From positions 1 to 64,000 of the forward strand of contig JANOGW010000049.1 of assembly GCA_031406155.1 (NCBI GenBank): 64,000 bases of DNA, given 5' to 3'. The stretch is from JACMNW01 sp031406155. Lineage in GTDB: Bacteria > Pseudomonadota > Alphaproteobacteria > Rhodobacterales > Rhodobacteraceae. Position 1 is the stretch's first letter. The number at the start of each line of letters is the position of its first letter. The notes under the pieces were generated by a model. The model searched no databases and was not told where the DNA came from. It saw only the letters and a list, made by a program, of their open reading frames with translations. Shown in pieces: positions 54,104-62,329 of the stretch. Position numbers and translations under genes: made by a program.

Positions 54104-55513
54104 TCACTCGGAATACTTGCTGAGGGTGCGTTTGGCGATGTAGTGCCGAAGATCACGCATGGTGACAAGGCTGAGGCAGAGCAGCACGATCATGCCCGCA
54201 AGCACCCAACCCTGATGGGTTTCCCCGGTATTGGCAAGATGCGCATGCAGCCCGGCGGCACCAAGCGTGGCCACGCTGAACAGGATCGGCAGCCGCATCG
54301 GTTTCAGCGGCAGCTTCAGGCGGAAATAGACCAGCGCCAGCGACACCGGATAGCCAACCGCCTCGCCCGCAATGGCGATCCAGATGATGGCGTAAAGATC
54401 GCCACCCTGGGCTGCCACATACCAGGCCACCCCAAGCGAGACCACCCGGCAAAGATTGGCGATCATGGCGTTGCTGGTCTGGCCCTGGGCAAGGGCCACG
54501 ACGGAACTGCCGGCCTTGAACACCCGCAGCGCCTGCAAAATCGCAAGCCAGGTCAGATAAGGCACCAGGGCCGCGTATTTCTGCCCCAGCAGGAAAAGAA
54601 CAACCGGCCCGCCGATCAGCACGACGACAAGCACCACGAGCAGCCCGTTGGCGACACTTGTCTGCAGCGTGGCCATCGACAGATGCAAAAGCCGCTCGGG
54701 GTTGGCTTTGCTTGCCGAAAGCTGCGGCAGAAAGAACGACTGCGCCGACTTGGCAGCCACCAGCGTGGGCGTCAGGGTCAGGGTGAACCCCATGGCGAAA
54801 ATGCCCAGTGCGACCAGACCCAATTCATGCCCCACAACCAGCTTGTCGCCCTGAAAGACCGCGAAAAGCAGGACATTGTTCAGCAAAAGCGGCCAGCCAA
54901 ACTGCAGCGCCCGCTGCATGATCTGGGGGCTCAGGGACAGCCGGTAGGATCGTTCTGCCAACAGATGCGAGGCGGCAATGCCGAACAGACCCTGCGCCAG
55001 CACAGAAAACAGCATGATCCGGTAATCGCCAAACAGGGTGTACAGCGGCCAGATCAGCAAGACCGACAGAAAGGCGGGAACAGACGAGCTGAGGATGGAG
55101 GGCAGATATTTCATCTGCCGTTGCAGCCGGTAAATGTCAAAATGCATCAGGCCGTTCATTGCCGGCAGCAATGCCAGCATCTGATAGGCCCAGCTGACCT
55201 CGGGGATGCCCAGAAAGCGCGCAATCGGCCCGGCCAGCAGAAAAAGCATTGCGCTGGAAAAAAGCCCGCGCAGCAGGTGAAAGCCCTGCAGTCCCGCCTG
55301 CAGGTCGGGATCGTTGCCCTTGCTGTCCTGCACGATCATCTGGTGCAGGCCAAGGGCGGTGATCATCTCGACGATGGCCATGCTGATGGCGAAGGTGGCG
55401 GCGATACCGTAATCCTCGACGCTGATCAGGCGGGCCACCACAAGGTTGCGCACCAGCAGCATAGCCGAACCAAAGGCGTTTCCTGACAGGATCAGCAACG
55501 CGGACTTGAACAT
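54104..55513 (-). CDS. Wzx-like polysaccharide flippase (MVF/MATE)
   Basis: A 469-residue protein with about twelve to fourteen transmembrane helices. The N-terminal pattern ILSGNAFGSAMLLVRNLVVARLISVEDYGIAATF is typical of polysaccharide_synt/Wzx proteins. It should flip the lipid-linked repeat unit across the inner membrane before Wzy polymerisation. ATG 55513 is behind a GAAAGGA ribosome site, so the upstream in-frame extension is rejected. It is the first gene of a minus-strand pair with the sulfotransferase-like gene. Confidence 0.87.
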   Translation of the reverse strand: MFKSALLILSGNAFGSAMLLVRNLVVARLISVEDYGIAATFAISMAIVEMITALGLHQMIVQDSKGNDPDLQAGLQGFHLLRGLFSSAMLFLLAGPIARFLGIPEVSWAYQMLALLPAMNGLMHFDIYRLQRQMKYLPSILSSSVPAFLSVLLIWPLYTLFGDYRIMLFSVLAQGLFGIAASHLLAERSYRLSLSPQIMQRALQFGWPLLLNNVLLFAVFQGDKLVVGHELGLVALGIFAMGFTLTLTPTLVAAKSAQSFFLPQLSASKANPERLLHLSMATLQTSVANGLLVVLVVVLIGGPVVLFLLGQKYAALVPYLTWLAILQALRVFKAGSSVVALAQGQTSNAMIANLCRVVSLGVAWYVAAQGGDLYAIIWIAIAGEAVGYPVSLALVYFRLKLPLKPMRLPILFSVATLGAAGLHAHLANTGETHQGWVLAGMIVLLCLSLVTMRDLRHYIAKRTLSKYSE

Positions 55514-55822
55514 GAACCATCCTTTCGCACCCGATCCCAGGCAGGTGCGCGGCCTGCCCCCCCAACGGCAAACGCACCCTGATCGCGCGCCACTCTTTGT
55601 CCGGGAACGCGCACGGGTCAAGGCGGATTGAGCGGTTTACCCCCGTCATAGATGTCTGATCGCGCCTGCGGTGTGGCCCAAAAGTGCCAAAGCCCGCGCT
55701 TTGCCGCAGAGGCGGGGCGAAAACAGATATAAGCTTTTGGTAGAAAAGGGATTGTGCTAAAGGCGTCGTGCCGTGCTTCAGACGTTATTCCTCCCGCAAC
55801 GTGACGAAATTACGAGTGTTCC
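55514..55822. other. Divergent intergenic region
   Basis: About 309 bases between the flippase and the pyruvyl transferase, which are transcribed away from each other. It must hold both promoters. The part beside the pyruvyl transferase (55725-55810) is AT-richer, but I find no clear -35/-10 pair, operator or hairpin. Confidence 0.5.
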
Positions 55823-57004
55823 ATGCTTAAGATTGCCTTGATTTTCCATTCCGCCAGAAATGCCAATCTGGGGGTGGGCGCGCTGACGGTGTCCGAGGTT
55901 GAAATCATCCGCCGGATTGCCGCTGCGCGCGGGATCAAGGTGCATATCGATGTGATCGACAGCATCGCAGAAGGCCCGATCTGTGTGTCCGGCCCCGATG
56001 TGACGGTGCGCGAAACCCGGATCTTGCGGCGGCCGCTTCAGGTGTTCGCGATCATTCGCAAGGCGGATCTGGTCATCGATATCGGCGCGGGCGACAGCTT
56101 TGCCGACATCTATGGCAGCGGGCGTCTGGTCCGGCTGTTCATGATGAAATACATGGCCCATCTGGCGGGCCGGCCGCTGGTTCTGGCGCCGCAGACGTTT
56201 GGCCCTTTCGTGAAACGCCTGTCGCGGTTTTTTGCCGTCCAATCCATCAAGCGCGCCGCCATTGTCGCCACCCGTGACCGGCTTTCCACCGATTGCGCCC
56301 GCGATCTTGGCTACCGGGGCACGGTGATCGAGGCGTCGGATGTGGCGCTGCGGTTGCCCTACACGGTGCCCGCCCCGCGTGCAGCGGGGGCACGGGTCCG
56401 GGTTGGTATCAACGTCTCGGGCCTGCTGATGGCCGGGGGCTATGACGGGCGCAACATGTTCGGCCTGCAGATGGACTATCCCGCCCTGATGCGCGAGATC
56501 ATCCGGCGCTTTCAGGCCCATCCTGACGGCTGCGAGGTGCATCTGGTGGCGCACGTCATTTTGCGCGAAGCATCGCGTGAAGGCTTGGGCGGGGTGGAGG
56601 ATGATTATTCCGCCAGTCTTGATCTGGCAAAGGAATTTCCCGGCGTGCAGGTTGCCCCCGCTTTTGCCACCCCGTCGGAGGCGAAAAACTATATCGCCGG
56701 GCTCGATTTTTTCATGGGGGCCCGCATGCACGCCTGTATCGCGGCGTTTTCGTCAGGTGTGCCCGTGGTACCAATGGCCTATAGCCGCAAGTTTGCCGGG
56801 CTTTTCGGCAGCCTTGGCTATGCAAAGACGGTGGATTGCACCACGGAAAGCAGTGACGCGATCATCACGCAGATCTTCAGCGCCTATGAAGACCGTGCCG
56901 GACTGGCCGAAGAGGTGCGGGTGGCCCTTGGCCATGGGCTTGAAAAGCTCGGGGCTTATGAAGCCGCCCTTGGCGATCTGATGAGCCGCCTCGCGAAGCG
57001 ATAA
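55823..57004 (+). CDS. Polysaccharide pyruvyl transferase (WcaK/CsaB family)
   Basis: A 393-residue protein of the PS_pyruv_trans family. Visible features are NLGVGALTVSEVEI at the start, IDIGAGDSFADIYG, LAPQTFGPF, and the late GARMHACIAAFSSGVPVVPMAYSRKFAGLF segment that carries the conserved His. It would form pyruvate ketals on EPS sugars from phosphoenolpyruvate and add negative charge. The FrhB-family gene at 5634-6875 is its usual genomic companion. The GT4 gene follows in the same direction after about 90 bases. Confidence 0.87.
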   Translation: MLKIALIFHSARNANLGVGALTVSEVEIIRRIAAARGIKVHIDVIDSIAEGPICVSGPDVTVRETRILRRPLQVFAIIRKADLVIDIGAGDSFADIYGSGRLVRLFMMKYMAHLAGRPLVLAPQTFGPFVKRLSRFFAVQSIKRAAIVATRDRLSTDCARDLGYRGTVIEASDVALRLPYTVPAPRAAGARVRVGINVSGLLMAGGYDGRNMFGLQMDYPALMREIIRRFQAHPDGCEVHLVAHVILREASREGLGGVEDDYSASLDLAKEFPGVQVAPAFATPSEAKNYIAGLDFFMGARMHACIAAFSSGVPVVPMAYSRKFAGLFGSLGYAKTVDCTTESSDAIITQIFSAYEDRAGLAEEVRVALGHGLEKLGAYEAALGDLMSRLAKR

Positions 57005-57093
57005 CAGGGGCTGGTTCCAGGCACGCAGGCGCCGTCTTGAAATGGTCATGATCCTTTGATTTTCACCGCCTGCGCCACCAGATGAGGAAAAAG

Positions 57094-58317
57094 ATGCACG
57101 AAGCCGCAAAACAGGGCAGCGACGCCCGGCGCGTATTGATCGTGGTTGAAAACCTGCCGGTACCGCTGGATCGCCGGGTCTGGCTTGAAGCGACGACGCT
57201 GGTGGCAAATGGCTACAGCGTCAGCGTGATCTGCCCCACCGGGCGCGGCTGGGACAAGACCTACGAGGAAATTGACGGCGTTCATATCTACCGCTACCCC
57301 GAGCCGCCCGAAGCCCATTCCGGTGCCCTTGCCTATGCGCGCGAATATGGCCAAGCGCTTTGGCACATGTTCCGGCTGGCCAGACTGGTGCGGCGCGAGC
57401 ATGGCTTTGATGTGATCCATGGTTGCAATCCGCCCGACCTGATCTTTCTTCTGGCCTGGCGCTACCGGCTGTCGGGCGTGCGCTATCTGTTTGATCATCA
57501 TGATGTCTGCCCGGAACTGTTCGAGGCCAAGTTCGGCAAGAAGGGTCTGCTTTACCGGATCATGCTGATCTGGGAACGTTTGACCTTTGCAACGGCCGAT
57601 GTTTCGATCGCCACCAACGAAAGCTTTCGCGACATTGCCATCCGGCGCGGCAAGATGGCGCCGGAGGATGTCTTTGTCGTGCGCTCTGCCCCCCGGATCG
57701 AGAAATTCGAGATCCGTCCCGGCGAGGTTGCGCTGAAAAAGGGGGCCAAGACCTTGCTGGGTTATGTCGGTGTGATCGGCCAGCAAGAGGGGATGGATCT
57801 TCTGGTCGCCGCCGCCGACCATCTGATCCGGGATCTGGGCTATAATGATGTGCATTTCGCCATTGTCGGCTTCGGCCCGCAGGTGCCGCAGGTGCAAAGA
57901 GACGTGACATCGCGTGGCCTTGATGCCTGGTTCACCTTCACTGGCGCGCTGTACAGCGATGACCTGCTGGCGGTGCTGAATGCGGCAGATATCGGTGTCT
58001 CACCCGATCCGAAAAATACGATGAACGACATCTCGACCATGAACAAAATCATGGAATACATGACGCTGGAAAAGCCTGCGGTGCAGTTTGATCTGAAAGA
58101 GGGGCGCGCCTCGGCGGGGGAGGCGTCACTTTATGCAAAGGCGAATGATCCGAAAGATTTTGCTGCAAAAATTGCCTGGCTGATCGACCATCCCGACGAG
58201 GGGCGCAAGATGGGGCAGCTTGGCCGCAAACGCGTCCTTGAAAATCTAAGCTGGGATCATTCGGTACCACATCTTCTGGCGGCCTATACGCGGGTCTTTG
58301 CCAAGCGCAAACGGTGA
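57094..58317 (+). CDS. GT4 family glycosyltransferase
   Basis: A GT-B glycosyltransferase of about 407 residues. The N-terminal domain starts RRVLIVVENLPVPLDRRVWLEA, with DVIHGCNPPDL and LFDHHDVCPELFE as in WbuB-like enzymes. The C-terminal domain has LLGYVGVIGQQEGMDLL and the donor site MNKIMEYMTLEKPAVQFD with its conserved Glu. The ATG at 57094 sits behind TGAGGAAA at good spacing; the ATG at 57082 overlaps that site. It ends 10 bases before the convergent exosortase stop. Confidence 0.87.
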   Translation: MHEAAKQGSDARRVLIVVENLPVPLDRRVWLEATTLVANGYSVSVICPTGRGWDKTYEEIDGVHIYRYPEPPEAHSGALAYAREYGQALWHMFRLARLVRREHGFDVIHGCNPPDLIFLLAWRYRLSGVRYLFDHHDVCPELFEAKFGKKGLLYRIMLIWERLTFATADVSIATNESFRDIAIRRGKMAPEDVFVVRSAPRIEKFEIRPGEVALKKGAKTLLGYVGVIGQQEGMDLLVAAADHLIRDLGYNDVHFAIVGFGPQVPQVQRDVTSRGLDAWFTFTGALYSDDLLAVLNAADIGVSPDPKNTMNDISTMNKIMEYMTLEKPAVQFDLKEGRASAGEASLYAKANDPKDFAAKIAWLIDHPDEGRKMGQLGRKRVLENLSWDHSVPHLLAAYTRVFAKRKR

Positions 58318-58327
58318 AATGCAGGCG

Positions 58328-59926
58328 CTACATCGGCACGAAACGGGGCAGGGGCGGCAGGCTTTGGCCGATGAACCGCATCAGGCGTGCCTCGGCGTCC
58401 GCCTCGGTTTCGCCTTCCCAGATTGGCGTGACATAGCGGATCAGCGCGCCATCGGTGCGCCCGGTGGTCAGCCCGTCATAAACCACGCTTAGCTTGGCGC
58501 GAAAATCATTGACCATGCGTTTGCCGCGCTGTTCGAACCAGTAATAGACCAGTTGTTTTGACAGGCCTTTCTGGATCACGGCGCGGTTGACCTCGAACAC
58601 GCCATAGCCCGTGGCGCTGAAATCCACCATGTGGGGGACGAGGCTGAAGATTTCCCAGCCGCCGACCGGCAGGCAGACCTCGGGCGAATGGATGCCGGTT
58701 CCTTCGGTCTGCTTGTCATAAAAAGCCACGAACATGTTGACGATGCCGGGGTCCTGCGGGGTGGCATAGGTGGCGTTCAGATAATCGCTGGCCCCCAGCA
58801 CCCGTTCGACATCCGTGTCTAACAAGGCCGTAGACCCCGACCAATCGCCGATCTGGCGCGGAAACAGCGCAAAGGGATCGCGCGCAATGGCCACAGTTTC
58901 GGCCGGGCGCTGGATCACCCAAACCAGCGAAACGGCCAGGGTCAGGGCCGCCGCCAGTGCCAGCATCGTCGATCCGCGAATGGCAAGAATGCGGCCCAGG
59001 ATCGGGGCAAAGCCATCGACATCCAGATCGATCGCCTGCGACAGCGGCAGCGGGTCCGGCGTCAGCCGTTGCAAGGCAATGGCCAGCCCGAACAGGATGG
59101 AAATGCAGGCCAGAAAAATCACCCAGCCTTCGAAGAAATGCAAGAACCCCTCGGCCTGTTCGATGCCGTAGCGATCGACCAGAACGCCGATCACCCCGAT
59201 GCGAAACGAATTCATCAGCACGGTCAGCGGTGCCGCCGACAACAAGAGCACCGCCTTGTGCCACAGCGGCCCGCGATACAGGATCGAGAACAGATAGGAA
59301 AACGACAGGATCGGAAACAGATAGCGCAGGCCCGAACAGGCCTCTGCCACCTGCAACTTGTAAACACCCAGATCGATCACATTGCCTTCAAGGTAAACCG
59401 ACACCCCGGCAAGGCTGATGAACCAGACCCCGATTTCCGATGAATAGCCCTGCAACAGGACCGTCAGCTTCCAATACAGGAACTGCGGCAAAGGCAGCAT
59501 GAACACCAGATGCACAACCGGCAACTGGTGCCGGATGCCGCGATGCCAGCCAAACACCACCAGCACCACGCCCGCCACCCACAGGATCATCGCATAGGTC
59601 ACGATGTCGGGGATCCGCGCCAGATTGCCCAAGGCGGCCACCATCAAAGCGAGGGCAATCACCACGAGCCCCGGCCAACGCGTGACAGAGCCTGCGTCCG
59701 CAATTGGTGCCCGGCGCAATTCGCGCAAGAACAGATACAGCGAGATCAGCGGGATCAGCGGCCCGTGGCTATATTCCGGCGTGGCCCAGGCCCGGCCCAG
59801 CGACACGATCCCGATCCAGAAAATCGGCACGGATCCCGCCAAAAGCAGGGCAAACGCCGCCAGCCCCCCGATGTTGAGGGCAGGGCTATCTGCTAATGGT
59901 GGATCAACATCCTTGGTCGAAGACAT
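58328..59926 (-). CDS. Exosortase fused to EpsI domain (XrtD-like)
   Basis: A 532-residue protein. The first 300 residues are an eight-helix exosortase with the catalytic Cys in EACSGLRYLFP, the Arg in MNSFRIGVIG and a conserved His in FLHFFEGW. From about residue 320 an EpsI-type domain follows (FPRQIGDWSG, IHSPEVCLPVGGWEI, VYYWFEQRGK). This fusion is typical of VPLPA-CTERM exosortase D of alphaproteobacteria. It cleaves and transfers sorting-signal proteins, coupled with EPS. No protein with such a C-terminal signal is encoded in the window. ATG 59926 follows an AAGGA site. Confidence 0.87.
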   Translation of the reverse strand: MSSTKDVDPPLADSPALNIGGLAAFALLLAGSVPIFWIGIVSLGRAWATPEYSHGPLIPLISLYLFLRELRRAPIADAGSVTRWPGLVVIALALMVAALGNLARIPDIVTYAMILWVAGVVLVVFGWHRGIRHQLPVVHLVFMLPLPQFLYWKLTVLLQGYSSEIGVWFISLAGVSVYLEGNVIDLGVYKLQVAEACSGLRYLFPILSFSYLFSILYRGPLWHKAVLLLSAAPLTVLMNSFRIGVIGVLVDRYGIEQAEGFLHFFEGWVIFLACISILFGLAIALQRLTPDPLPLSQAIDLDVDGFAPILGRILAIRGSTMLALAAALTLAVSLVWVIQRPAETVAIARDPFALFPRQIGDWSGSTALLDTDVERVLGASDYLNATYATPQDPGIVNMFVAFYDKQTEGTGIHSPEVCLPVGGWEIFSLVPHMVDFSATGYGVFEVNRAVIQKGLSKQLVYYWFEQRGKRMVNDFRAKLSVVYDGLTTGRTDGALIRYVTPIWEGETEADAEARLMRFIGQSLPPLPRFVPM

Positions 59927-60116
59927 TCGATATTGGTCCTTGGGCGGTCTCATGGGGCGTTACGCGAGCTACCCCGGGTACCACGACATAGCTGTGAATT
60001 ATGCAAAAACAGACACCAAACAAGGGTATTTTACAGCGCTTGCGTCTTGCGGCCTGATTACAGTGTATTCCGAAAATTGTGAACCGGCTTCCGGAAAAAC
60101 CGCGCGTCAGCCAGCA

Positions 60117-61517
60117 TTACCTGCGGATCGAAAATTCACGCCCCAAGGTCATGAAGACGGTGTTCGAATTTGCAGTGCCGCTGCCGTCGGTAACTTCGCG
60201 TTGATATTCGTAGCCTGCGGAAAGGTCCCAGTCGGGGGTCAGTTCATGACTATAGGTGGCCCGCAGGGAACTGCGGTTGGTATTGACGAAAGTTCCCGTT
60301 CCAACCTCTTCGACCTCGACATAATCAAAGTCGAACGACAGGCTCGATACGGCTGTCGTGGGCACGGTGTACCCCAGTGCGGCTTCGGTGGTCAGCACGT
60401 TGTTGCCTGACGAGGAACTGACGACACGACGTTCCAGAGAGGCCGTGATTGCCCCCCTTGCCAGGGTCTGCGTGTAGTCGATCGACCCTACGACCCCTGC
60501 ATTCCCAATTTCACCCTCTGTGACGCCGATGCTGAAGGCCAGCGTGCCGCTTGGCAGATCCATGGCGCGATTGACGCTGAGTGTGGTGCGGCCACCCTCG
60601 ATGCCAAAGCTGCGATCAAGCGTCACCCCGACGCTGCCGTTGGGAAGGGCGCGGGTCAGCTCAACAGTGCCAAAGGCACCCACATCATCGCCCGTCTCGG
60701 TATCCTCGATGTCTTCCACCCCAAGCGTGGCATCCAGAAACAGGATGGGGGAAATTTCATAGGCCGCCCCAAAGCTCAGCGCCCGGGTGGTGCGTTCGGT
60801 CTGCACCAGATCTTCGGCAGAGTAATCCTCGTATGACAGCCGTGCGCGGCCTTCCAGCACGGGGGAAAGTCGCAGCCGTGCGGTCAGGGCAATGTCATCG
60901 GTCTGGTTGTCGAACAGGCCGGTATCGGTGGTGTCGCGGTAGTCGAGGGCTTCATGCCCCAGTTCAACGCCAAACCCCAGCGGGTCACTCGTGCCAGTCT
61001 CGAAGATCAGCCGGGCCGAGCGGGTTTCGCGGATGCCAGCCCCTTCGGTCAGAATGCCGTCATCGACAAATTCGAAAGGATCGATGAAATCAAGGTTGGT
61101 TTCGCCATAATCCGCCTCAATGCTGAAGCGGCTGTTGGCGCCTTCGCGGGCATAGCTCAGCGCCACATCGGGATCGTCAAAGCGAAAATCCCCCCCGGCG
61201 CCCGGCAACTCGGACGCCCGGAGCACGCCATCCACATCAAAGGCGAAACGATCGACCGCGGTTTCGCTCAGATAGCCAAAGGACAGCACGGTATCGAGGA
61301 TCGTGCTGGTGCCGGGTGCATCGACCTCAAGACTGTAATTGTCGCTGACGCTGAGCGTGGTTTCCACACCAAAGGTAAGGACAGTGCCGCCAACAACAGC
61401 CTCGTCTGCCTCCACATCCTGCGCGAGGGCAGGGGCCACCAGCCCGCCCAGCACACAGATGATGCCCGCAAGAGCCCTGGAATGGCCAATACGTTGTTTC
61501 TTCACTGCCCCACCCAT
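60117..61517 (-). CDS. Outer-membrane beta-barrel protein of exosortase/EPS locus
   Basis: A 466-residue protein with a Sec signal peptide (cleavage near APALAQ, about residue 32). A long series of amphipathic beta strands follows, many ending in aromatic residues, and the final strand is TVFMTLGREFSIRR. It resembles the PEP-CTERM-associated outer-membrane proteins next to Wza genes and may form the outer pore for the polymer. GTG 61505 would be an alternative start giving a more usual basic signal peptide. It lies downstream of the Wza-like gene on the same strand. Confidence 0.75.
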   Translation of the reverse strand: MGGAVKKQRIGHSRALAGIICVLGGLVAPALAQDVEADEAVVGGTVLTFGVETTLSVSDNYSLEVDAPGTSTILDTVLSFGYLSETAVDRFAFDVDGVLRASELPGAGGDFRFDDPDVALSYAREGANSRFSIEADYGETNLDFIDPFEFVDDGILTEGAGIRETRSARLIFETGTSDPLGFGVELGHEALDYRDTTDTGLFDNQTDDIALTARLRLSPVLEGRARLSYEDYSAEDLVQTERTTRALSFGAAYEISPILFLDATLGVEDIEDTETGDDVGAFGTVELTRALPNGSVGVTLDRSFGIEGGRTTLSVNRAMDLPSGTLAFSIGVTEGEIGNAGVVGSIDYTQTLARGAITASLERRVVSSSSGNNVLTTEAALGYTVPTTAVSSLSFDFDYVEVEEVGTGTFVNTNRSSLRATYSHELTPDWDLSAGYEYQREVTDGSGTANSNTVFMTLGREFSIRR

Positions 61518-61604
61518 TATCGGCCCACCCTTATACGGACGTGTCGCCGTAGCTTACCTGTCGTATGGCCCGCCGTCTATTCGGAGACGCCTGTTTGAAG
61601 GCGT

Positions 61605-62204
61605 CTATTCGAACAGCCTGCGCTGCGGAACCACAATTACGTCACCCGATTGCAGGCGTGTACTGCCAGCAATGCCGGATGTGCCTGTGCCATCATAGTT
61701 GAAAAGATAGACCTGTTCTGCCCCACCTTTGACGGTGCGGCGCAACTGAACCCGTTTTTGTGCGGCAAAGCGGGTAAATCCGCCAGCCTGTGCCAGAAAC
61801 TGCAGAACCGTCGTGCCGGGTGTTACATCCGCCTTGCCCGGCGCATTGACCTCACCCATGGCATAGACGCTGATGGTGGCTGCGGCGCCGGCAGCCCGCG
61901 GAGTTACCACGGCCAGCGTGCCGACACCGACAAAGACGGTTGGTGCAGCGGCAAAGTTCGAGGCAAGGGCCGCCGACAGATCCGCGCGCACATCATTGAC
62001 CGACCGGCCTGCTGCGGGAATGGTGCCGACCAACGGAAAATTGATGGACCCGTCCGGCAACACCAGAACAGACCGGTTCAGCGCCGGATCTTCCAGCACT
62101 TCCACCTGCAGGCTGTCGCCGCTTCTGATCTTGTAAGAGCTTTGTGCAAAAGCCCCAGTTGCAAGTGTGGCGGCAATCAGCGCGCCGAGGATGATTCTGA
62201 TCAT
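61605..62204 (-). CDS. Polysaccharide export protein (Wza-like, short)
   Basis: A 199-residue periplasmic export protein with a signal peptide (LATGAFAQ) and no lipobox Cys. The Poly_export domain starts SSYKIRSGDSLQVEVLEDPALNRSV, then the SLBB-type domain ISVYAMGEVNAPGKADVTPGTTVLQFLAQAGGF. It is much shorter than classical Wza (about 380 residues), as usual in exosortase-linked EPS systems, where a separate beta-barrel supplies the outer pore. GGGGAA precedes the ATG. Together with the Wzz and CpsD proteins at the left of the window it completes the export path. Confidence 0.87.
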   Translation of the reverse strand: MIRIILGALIAATLATGAFAQSSYKIRSGDSLQVEVLEDPALNRSVLVLPDGSINFPLVGTIPAAGRSVNDVRADLSAALASNFAAAPTVFVGVGTLAVVTPRAAGAAATISVYAMGEVNAPGKADVTPGTTVLQFLAQAGGFTRFAAQKRVQLRRTVKGGAEQVYLFNYDGTGTSGIAGSTRLQSGDVIVVPQRRLFE

Positions 62205-62329
62205 GTTAGTTCCCCATATTCTTATTTGTTAACATCACTATATTCCCGTTCAGGCAATCTTGCAAAACCGATAAGTGGCAGGAAAGTCGCCAGTGCAGCC
62301 GAATTGCCGCGTTTTTTGGGCAAAACGGG

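Noticed and set aside
54143..55486. Plus-strand open frame of 447 codons
   Set aside because: It is antisense to the Wzx-like flippase, is rich in His/Gln/Arg as expected for a shadow frame, and has no domain signature.
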